Program-made: the position numbers and the translations under genes | Part shown: positions 58,640-64,000 of the stretch, one piece after another | Position numbering within the stretch: position 1 is the first letter of the stretch | How the letters are laid out: every line of letters begins with the position of its first letter | The notes under the pieces: model-generated | What the model was told of the DNA's origin: nothing | Seen by the model: the letters and a program-made list of their open reading frames with translations, nothing else | The model's database searches: none | Assembly (NCBI RefSeq): GCF_900240975.1 | Contig: NZ_LT968776.1 | Location: forward strand, 1,550,001-1,614,000 | From: Mycobacterium sp. 4858 | Lineage (GTDB): Bacteria > Actinomycetota > Actinomycetes > Mycobacteriales > Mycobacteriaceae | DNA length: 64,000 bases | Direction: 5' to 3'

Positions 58640-59554
58640 ATGATCGATGGCGGCGACCCGCAGCGCCCGGCCTCGCCGCGCTTGCGATCGCCGCTGATCG
58701 ATGGCGGCGACCCGCAGCGCCCGGCCTCGCCGCGCTTGCGATCGCCGCTGCGGCTGGCCACCTGGAACGTGAACTCGATTCGCAGCCGCCTGCCCCGCGT
58801 CCTCGACTGGCTGGCCCGCACGGACGTCGACGTGCTGGCCATGCAGGAGACCAAGTGCTCCGACAGCCAATTCCCCACCCTGCCGTTCTTCGAACTCGGC
58901 TACGAGGTGGCGCATGTCGGCTTCAACCAATGGAACGGCGTGGCGATCGCCTCCCGCGTGGGCCTCGACGACCTACAGATCGGCTTCGACGGCCAGCCCA
59001 GCTGGAGCAGTAAGCCGGAGGTGGCCGCGACGGCCGAGGCCCGCGCGCTCGGCGCCACCTGCGACGGGGTCCGGGTCTGGAGCCTTTACGTGCCCAACGG
59101 CCGCGCGGTGGGCGACCCGCATTACTTCTACAAGTTGGAATGGCTTGCCGCGCTGCGTGATACGGCGGCGGGGTGGTTGCGCGACGAGCCCACGGCCCAG
59201 ATCGCGCTGGCCGGCGACTGGAACATCGCCCCGACGGACGACGACGTGTGGAGCACCGAATTCTATGCCGGCGCCACCCACGTCTCCGAGCCGGAGCGCC
59301 GCGCGTTCGGCGCCATCGTCGACGCCCAATTCACCGACGTGGTACGGCCTTTCGCGCCCGGACCGGGCGTGTACACCTACTGGGACTACACCCAGTTGCG
59401 CTTCCCGAAGCGCCAGGGCATGCGCATCGACTTCATCCTCGCCTCCCCGGAATTGGCCGAGCGCGTCACGGACGCCCAGATCGTCCGCGACGAGCGCAAG
59501 GGCAAGGCCGCCAGCGACCACGCACCGGTGCTGATCGATATAAGGCGGGCCTAA
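58640..59554 (+). CDS. xthA: Exodeoxyribonuclease III XthA with N-terminal repeat extension
   Basis: A Mg-dependent AP endonuclease/3'-5' exonuclease of base-excision repair. The catalytic domain starts at RLATWNVNS (residue 38) and has MQETKC, AGDWNIAP and SDHAPV. Before it lie the ATG and two identical 18-residue units, IDGGDPQRPASPRLRSPL (2-19 and 20-37), encoded by two perfect 54-bp tandem repeats of a dispersed element. The usual N-terminus would join the start codon straight to the catalytic domain, so the element appears to have entered between them. Translation could also begin beyond the repeats, though no ATG or GTG is suitably placed. The product is 304 residues. Confidence 0.93.
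   Translation: MIDGGDPQRPASPRLRSPLIDGGDPQRPASPRLRSPLRLATWNVNSIRSRLPRVLDWLARTDVDVLAMQETKCSDSQFPTLPFFELGYEVAHVGFNQWNGVAIASRVGLDDLQIGFDGQPSWSSKPEVAATAEARALGATCDGVRVWSLYVPNGRAVGDPHYFYKLEWLAALRDTAAGWLRDEPTAQIALAGDWNIAPTDDDVWSTEFYAGATHVSEPERRAFGAIVDAQFTDVVRPFAPGPGVYTYWDYTQLRFPKRQGMRIDFILASPELAERVTDAQIVRDERKGKAASDHAPVLIDIRRA
58642..58749. repeat. Two perfect 54-bp tandem repeats at the 5' end of xthA
   Basis: Copies at 58642-58695 and 58696-58749 are identical and contain GCGCCCGGC and CGCCGCGCTTGCGATCG, the core also present at 18745-18770 and three times at 39607-39748. Confidence 0.92.
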
Positions 59555-59599
59555 TTCGCTTTCACCGAGATCGCACCGCAAGCACGATCAGGTTAAGCT

Positions 59600-59700
59600 C
59601 AAGCAAATTAAATGCGGCCACTCGTTGTCTGCCGGTTTCCAAAGTGGCAGGCTTTGTTTTGTTAGAAGCAGATACAATGTTTTTTTGCTGTTAACGATGC
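59600..59700. other. AT-rich intergenic segment with promoter-like boxes
   Basis: A stretch of about 100 bp with far more A/T than its surroundings, including TTTGTTTTG, a TACAAT box (59673-59678), a seven-T run and TTAACG. It lies between xthA and the small membrane protein gene and probably holds the latter's promoter; an sRNA is possible but nothing proves it. Confidence 0.4.
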
Positions 59701-59767
59701 GTTCAAGCGGGTACACCTCGCCGGTGACGCGGGTTTCGCGGCAAGGGCAGAAAGCCAGGGAGTCAGC

Positions 59768-60211
59768 ATGAGTGTCATCGGCGGAGCGGTCCGGGGCGTG
59801 GGTCAGGCGGTGAGTCGCGTGGCGACCACGACGACCGCGGCGGCCGGCGCGGTGGGTGGCGCGGCGGTCAACGGGGTCATCGGGGGCGTCGCCGGCGCCG
59901 CCGAGGGCATCAAGAAGGGCATGAGCAGCGGCAGCCACTCCGCGCCCGCGGCCGCGGTGGCGTTCGGCGCCCTGGGCGTCGCGGGACTGGTGGAGTGGCC
60001 GGTGCTGCTGGCGGTCGGCGGCAGCGCCCTGCTGCTGCAGCGACTGAGCCGCAAGCAGGAACCGGCGAAGTCGACGAAGGCCAGCCTCAAGGCGGTCCCG
60101 GTGGAACCGGCGGCACCGAAGGCCGCGCCGCAGAAAGCGGCCAGCAAATCGACCGCCAAGAAGGCCGCCGGGCGTCGGGCCGGCAGCGCCGAGTTGCGTA
60201 GCACCAACTAA
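59768..60211 (+). CDS. Small Ala/Gly-rich membrane protein (Rv0426c-like)
   Basis: A 147-residue protein. The first half is Gly/Ala-rich and weakly amphipathic (residues about 5-47), then two membrane segments (about 60-75 and 78-95), and a basic Lys/Ala/Pro tail (about 100-147, KAAPQKAASKSTAKKAAG) that recalls the HbhA tail. It occupies the position of Rv0426c directly before ctpH; ctpH begins in the same frame 22 bp after its stop. Function unknown. Confidence 0.82.
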   Translation: MSVIGGAVRGVGQAVSRVATTTTAAAGAVGGAAVNGVIGGVAGAAEGIKKGMSSGSHSAPAAAVAFGALGVAGLVEWPVLLAVGGSALLLQRLSRKQEPAKSTKASLKAVPVEPAAPKAAPQKAASKSTAKKAAGRRAGSAELRSTN

Positions 60212-60232
60212 ATCGGGCTATCCGACAACGCT

Positions 60233-63200
60233 TTGGCCATTGCGACGGCAATACGCCAATCTCTGCCGTTGCGCGTCGTCGCGACCGGCATCCAGGCGAC
60301 CACCTCGTTGGTCGAGTCCGGCATCACCATCGCCGCGATTCCGCTTCGCGAAGGCGCGCGGGCGATCACGGGCGAGCTGCCCGGGGGCACGCCGGCAATA
60401 CTGAGCCGACGGTGTTGGCGCGGCCGGGACCGCGCCTGGATCGAGGTACGCGGGCTCGACGGCGCCTCGAAAGACGATTCGGCCAACGAACTCGGACGCA
60501 CGGTCCTGGAGGCGGTGCTGGCCCAACCCGGTGTGGCGTCGGCCGCCCTGAACTACCCGCTGTCGCGGGTGGTGATCACCATCGGCGACGCGGACACCTC
60601 GCTGCGCGACCTCTGCCGCGCCGTCGACGGCGCCGAGAGGCGTTGCGCGCCAAGGACGACCGCCAAGCCGTCGGCGCCCCGGACGAGCCTGCCGGGCGAC
60701 GGCGTGGTGCTGGCCACCCGCGCCGCGACCGCGGCCGCCAGCGCGGCCGGGCTGGGCATAGCGCTCACCGGCCGGGCGCTGCGCTGGCCGCGCATGCCCA
60801 TCGGCGTCCTGGCGGGCGTGGTGGCCCTCGACTACCAGCCGTGGCTGCGCCGCCTGCTCGAGGACCGCATCGGCCGCCCCGCGACCGACACCGTGCTGGC
60901 GCTGGCGGTGACGGCCGCGGAAACCGTCACCCTGTCCCCCGCGTCGTTGTCGGTCGGCCTGCTGACGCAGTCGCTCAAAGCGGCCGAATGCCGCGCGGAG
61001 GCCCGCGCCTGGGCCCGGCACGAGCCACAACTGGCCGGCCACGCCGATCAGCCGCACACCGACCCGTCGGCGCGGTCGAAGCCCCCGCGCGGCCGGCCGG
61101 CCGACCATTTCGGAAATCGATTCGCGCTCGTCCAGGCGGTCAGCGCCGGGATCGTCGGCGCCACCACCCGCAACCTGCACCAGGCGGCCCTGGCCGTCCT
61201 GGTGACCACCCCGGCGGCCAACCGGACCACGCCGGAGGCCTTCGCCGCCGCGCTCGGACAGGGGCTGGCCGAGCGGCACGCGGTGCTGTCGTTGCGCCCG
61301 GAGGCGCTGCGCCGCCTGGACCGGGTGGACGCGATCGTCATCGACCCGCGGGTGTTGTGCACCCGCGGCCTGCGGGTGCAGATCATCCGCGGCGCAAAGG
61401 AAGCCGAGCTGCCCGCAGCGTGGTCGCGCGCCCAGCTGATGCTGGAAAACCAGCGCTTGAGCCCCGGCTGGCACCCGGTGCCGGGAATATCGGCCAGTAA
61501 GCCGAATGGCGAAGTGGAGGCGCTCTTCTGCTTCACGCACGACCCGCTGGCGTCGGCCGTCGTCGCCGAGGCGCACCGGACGAAGGCCGAGCTGGTCTCC
61601 GTCGAGGACGATTCACTGGGCGAACTGCGCCCCGCGTTCGACGACATCAGGCCGCTGGAGCGGGGGTCCGTCGACGACGCGCTGGCCCGCGCCGTCGCTG
61701 ACCTTCAGGCGGCGGGCCGCACGGTCGCCGTGCTGTCATCGGCCGGGGCGCAAGCGGTTTGGTCGGCCGACGTGGCGCTTGGCATGCTGCCCGAGCCCGG
61801 GGACGGCCCGCCGCCGTGGTACGCAGACCTGCTGCTGCCCGACCTGGCGGCGGCCTGGCGGGTGCTGCGCGCGCTGCCGGCGGCGCGGGCTGCCGCCCAA
61901 CGCGGCGTCGGGATCTCCGCCGGCGCAACGGCGATGGGCTCGCTGCTGATGATCCCCGGCGTCCGCGGCATCGGGCGCGGGCCGGTGACCAGCGGGGCGG
62001 CGGCCGGTGCGTTGTCCGGATATCTGCTGGCGCGCGGCATCATCCGGGCGGATGCCCCGCGCCCGGCTCCCGTCCAGGAGTGGCACGCGATGGCGGTCGA
62101 GCATGTCCGCCGGGCGCTGCCGCCGCCCGCTTCCGAGCCCGCCGGCGATCCGGGGCGGCTCGCGCTGGCCACCCTGGGCGCGGCGCAGCCCCAAACCCGC
62201 ACGCACGCCGTGCTGCAGTTCCTGGGCGCCGTGCGCGCCGAGTTGACCGACCCGCTGACGCCCGTGCTCGCGCTCGGATCGGCGGCCAGCGCCGTGCTCG
62301 GCTCGCCGGTCGACGCCGTCCTGGTCTTCTCGGTGCTGACCGGGAACTCCATGCTCGCGGCCAGCCAGCGGCTGCGAGCCGAAAACCGGCTGAACCATCT
62401 ACTCGCACAACAGATCCCACCGGCCCGCAAGGTCCTCTCCGACGGGGAGGGTGAGCGGGCGTACGCCGACGTCATCGCGGCGCAGCTGCAGCCCGGCGAC
62501 GTCATCGAGGTGCGCACCCACGAGGTGGTGCCCGCCGACGCCCGGATCGTCGAGGAGGTCGACGTCGAGGTCGACGAGTCGACGCTGACCGGTGAGTCGC
62601 TGTCGGTGGAGAAGCAGGTCGAGCCGACACCCGGCGCCGCGCTCGCCGAACGCCGCTGCATGCTGTACGCGGGGACGACCGTGGTGGCAGGCACCGCGGT
62701 GGCGGTGGTGACCGCGGTCGGGGCCGACACCCAGGAACGCCGCGCCGCCGAGCTGGTCTCCGGCGACCTCTCCCCGGACGTCGGCCTGCAGCACCAGCTC
62801 AGCCAGCTCACCAACCGCGCCTTCCCGGTCAGCATGACCGGCGGCGCGCTGGTCGGCGCGCTGGGGCTGCTGCGGGGCTCGGTCCTGCGCCAGGCCGTCG
62901 CGAGCGGGATCGCCATCGCCGTCGCGGCGGTGCCCGAAGGCATGCCGTTGGTGGCGACCCTGGCGCAAGCCGCGTCGGCGCGGCGGCTGACCAGGTTCGG
63001 CGCGCTGGTCCGCGTGCCGCGTTCGGTGGAGGCGCTCGGCCGCATCGACGTGGTCTGCTTCGACAAGACCGGCACGCTGAGCCAGAACCGGCTGCGCGTC
63101 ACCGAAGTCGTTGCGGTGTCGGGCACTTCGCGTGAGGAGGTGCTGCGCTGCGCCGCGCACGCCGCACCGCCGTCCAACGGCGACCCGCACGTGCACGCCA

Positions 63201-64000
63201 CCGACGTCGCCATCGTCGAGGCCGCCTCAGCGGTAAACGGCCACAACTCGGCCGCGCCCGTCGCGCACCTGCCGTTCCGCTCCGGCCGGTCGTTCTCCGC
63301 CTCGGTGACGGAAACCGAGCTGGCCGTCAAGGGTGCCCCCGAGGTGGTGTTGGCCGCCTGCGACGGCGTCAGCCCCGAAATGGAGGAGACGGTCGCGAGG
63401 ATGGCCGGCGGCGGCCTGCGGGTGATCGCGGTGGCGCGCCGGCAGCTGAGCCCCGCCCAGGCGCGGGCCATCCGGCACGAGCCCGACGACATCGCCGACT
63501 TCGCCCGCGAGGGGCTGACCCTCACCGGGTTCCTGGGTTTGTCCGACACCCCCCGCGCCGAGGCGGCCGGGCTGCTGGCGGATCTGCGCAGGCTTTCGGT
63601 GGGCGTCAAGCTGATCACCGGCGACCATCCGATCACCGCGAAGGTCATCGCCGAGGAACTCGGGATGAGCGTGACCGCCGGACAGGTGATCAGCGGCGCG
63701 GAATGGGACGCGTTGTCGCGCAAGGATCAGGAGCGCGTCGTGACCGAGCGGGTGATCTTCGCCCGGATGACGCCGGAGAACAAGGTGCAGGTCGTTCAGA
63801 CGCTCGAGAGCGCGGGCGTGCGCACCGCGATGGTCGGCGACGGCGCGAACGACGCGGCGGCCATCCGGGCCGCCACGGTCGGCATCGGCGTCGTTGCCGG
63901 CGGCAGCGACCCGGCGCACATGGCGGCCGATGTGGTGCTGGTCGATGCCCGCATCGAGGGCCTGCGCAACGCGATCGAAGAGGGCCGCCAACTCTGGCAG
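60233..64000 (+). CDS. ctpH: P-type cation-transporting ATPase CtpH, N-terminal 1256 residues
   Basis: A very large P-type ATPase truncated by the window end; M. tuberculosis CtpH has about 1540 residues. The first 600 residues are a long mycobacterial N-terminal region, partly cytoplasmic and helical. The actuator TGES has E788, the membrane motif VPEGMPL follows, the phosphorylated aspartate is D944 in FDKTGTL, and the hinge is GDGAND (1202-1207). No metal-binding CxxC is seen at the start, so the cation is not evident. TTG 60233 is the first usable start after the upstream stop in the same frame; no clear ribosome-binding site is present, so the start is uncertain. The frame is unbroken to the window end. 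Confidence 0.92.
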   Translation, partial: MAIATAIRQSLPLRVVATGIQATTSLVESGITIAAIPLREGARAITGELPGGTPAILSRRCWRGRDRAWIEVRGLDGASKDDSANELGRTVLEAVLAQPGVASAALNYPLSRVVITIGDADTSLRDLCRAVDGAERRCAPRTTAKPSAPRTSLPGDGVVLATRAATAAASAAGLGIALTGRALRWPRMPIGVLAGVVALDYQPWLRRLLEDRIGRPATDTVLALAVTAAETVTLSPASLSVGLLTQSLKAAECRAEARAWARHEPQLAGHADQPHTDPSARSKPPRGRPADHFGNRFALVQAVSAGIVGATTRNLHQAALAVLVTTPAANRTTPEAFAAALGQGLAERHAVLSLRPEALRRLDRVDAIVIDPRVLCTRGLRVQIIRGAKEAELPAAWSRAQLMLENQRLSPGWHPVPGISASKPNGEVEALFCFTHDPLASAVVAEAHRTKAELVSVEDDSLGELRPAFDDIRPLERGSVDDALARAVADLQAAGRTVAVLSSAGAQAVWSADVALGMLPEPGDGPPPWYADLLLPDLAAAWRVLRALPAARAAAQRGVGISAGATAMGSLLMIPGVRGIGRGPVTSGAAAGALSGYLLARGIIRADAPRPAPVQEWHAMAVEHVRRALPPPASEPAGDPGRLALATLGAAQPQTRTHAVLQFLGAVRAELTDPLTPVLALGSAASAVLGSPVDAVLVFSVLTGNSMLAASQRLRAENRLNHLLAQQIPPARKVLSDGEGERAYADVIAAQLQPGDVIEVRTHEVVPADARIVEEVDVEVDESTLTGESLSVEKQVEPTPGAALAERRCMLYAGTTVVAGTAVAVVTAVGADTQERRAAELVSGDLSPDVGLQHQLSQLTNRAFPVSMTGGALVGALGLLRGSVLRQAVASGIAIAVAAVPEGMPLVATLAQAASARRLTRFGALVRVPRSVEALGRIDVVCFDKTGTLSQNRLRVTEVVAVSGTSREEVLRCAAHAAPPSNGDPHVHATDVAIVEAASAVNGHNSAAPVAHLPFRSGRSFSASVTETELAVKGAPEVVLAACDGVSPEMEETVARMAGGGLRVIAVARRQLSPAQARAIRHEPDDIADFAREGLTLTGFLGLSDTPRAEAAGLLADLRRLSVGVKLITGDHPITAKVIAEELGMSVTAGQVISGAEWDALSRKDQERVVTERVIFARMTPENKVQVVQTLESAGVRTAMVGDGANDAAAIRAATVGIGVVAGGSDPAHMAADVVLVDARIEGLRNAIEEGRQLWQ

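Overview
This 64 kb window is chromosomal DNA from a slow-growing Mycobacterium, most likely a member of the M. avium complex other than M. avium itself (M. intracellulare-like). The evidence is very high GC, mycobacterial marker genes (hbhA, pcaA, umaA, groEL2, mmpS/mmpL, a PPE gene, virR, moeA2), a GroEL2 tail of the M. avium-complex type, and gene order matching the M. tuberculosis interval Rv0479c to Rv0425c read in reverse. There are no tRNA or rRNA genes, insertion sequences, prophage or CRISPR arrays. Species placement and all Rv equivalents come from memory of the families, not from a search.

Layout. 1-4.6 kb: deoC, secreted and membrane proteins, hbhA and its XRE-regulator neighbour. 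4.7-8.4 kb: madR, the mycolate methyltransferases pcaA and umaA, and fadB2. 8.5-13 kb: the glyoxylate-shunt gene icl1/aceA with its probable regulator ramB. 13-21 kb: lpdC, small membrane proteins, an aldehyde dehydrogenase with its DUF779 partner, an S9 peptidase and echA2. 21.2-26 kb: a probable siderophore-export block (Rv0455c-like protein, MmpL, MmpS, TetR). 26-33 kb: a DipZ-like redox protein, membrane protein, DinB protein and amidohydrolase, sitting where M. tuberculosis carries sigK-rskA, then a short PPE protein, an Rv0441c-like flavin protein and a DUF559 nuclease bracketed by palindromes. 33-34.9 kb: groEL2 with two CIRCE operators. 34.9-43 kb: an accessory redox block with two TetR regulators, three oxidoreductases, an M24 peptidase, a cupin, a Baeyer-Villiger-type monooxygenase and a VOC protein. 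43-48 kb: moeA2, psd, pssA and a CDC48-like ATPase in a tight operon. 48-53.8 kb: a second accessory block (TetR, START-like protein, MFS pump, SDR, enoyl-CoA hydratase, LLM oxidoreductase). 53.8-64 kb: LON-domain protein, YbdK ligase, sodC, virR, DUF3263 protein, def, GNAT, xthA, a small membrane protein and most of ctpH, which runs off the end.

The genes serve mycolic-acid and phospholipid envelope building, C2/fatty-acid carbon use, probable iron-siderophore export, redox and copper-zinc defence, and protein quality control. The most unusual signals are a dispersed repeat of about 54 bp that has entered coding regions in frame (xthA, S9 peptidase) and expanded beside an M24 peptidase gene, a DUF559 nuclease gene bracketed by two related palindromes, an apparent frameshift in psd, and a rearranged siderophore-export locus.
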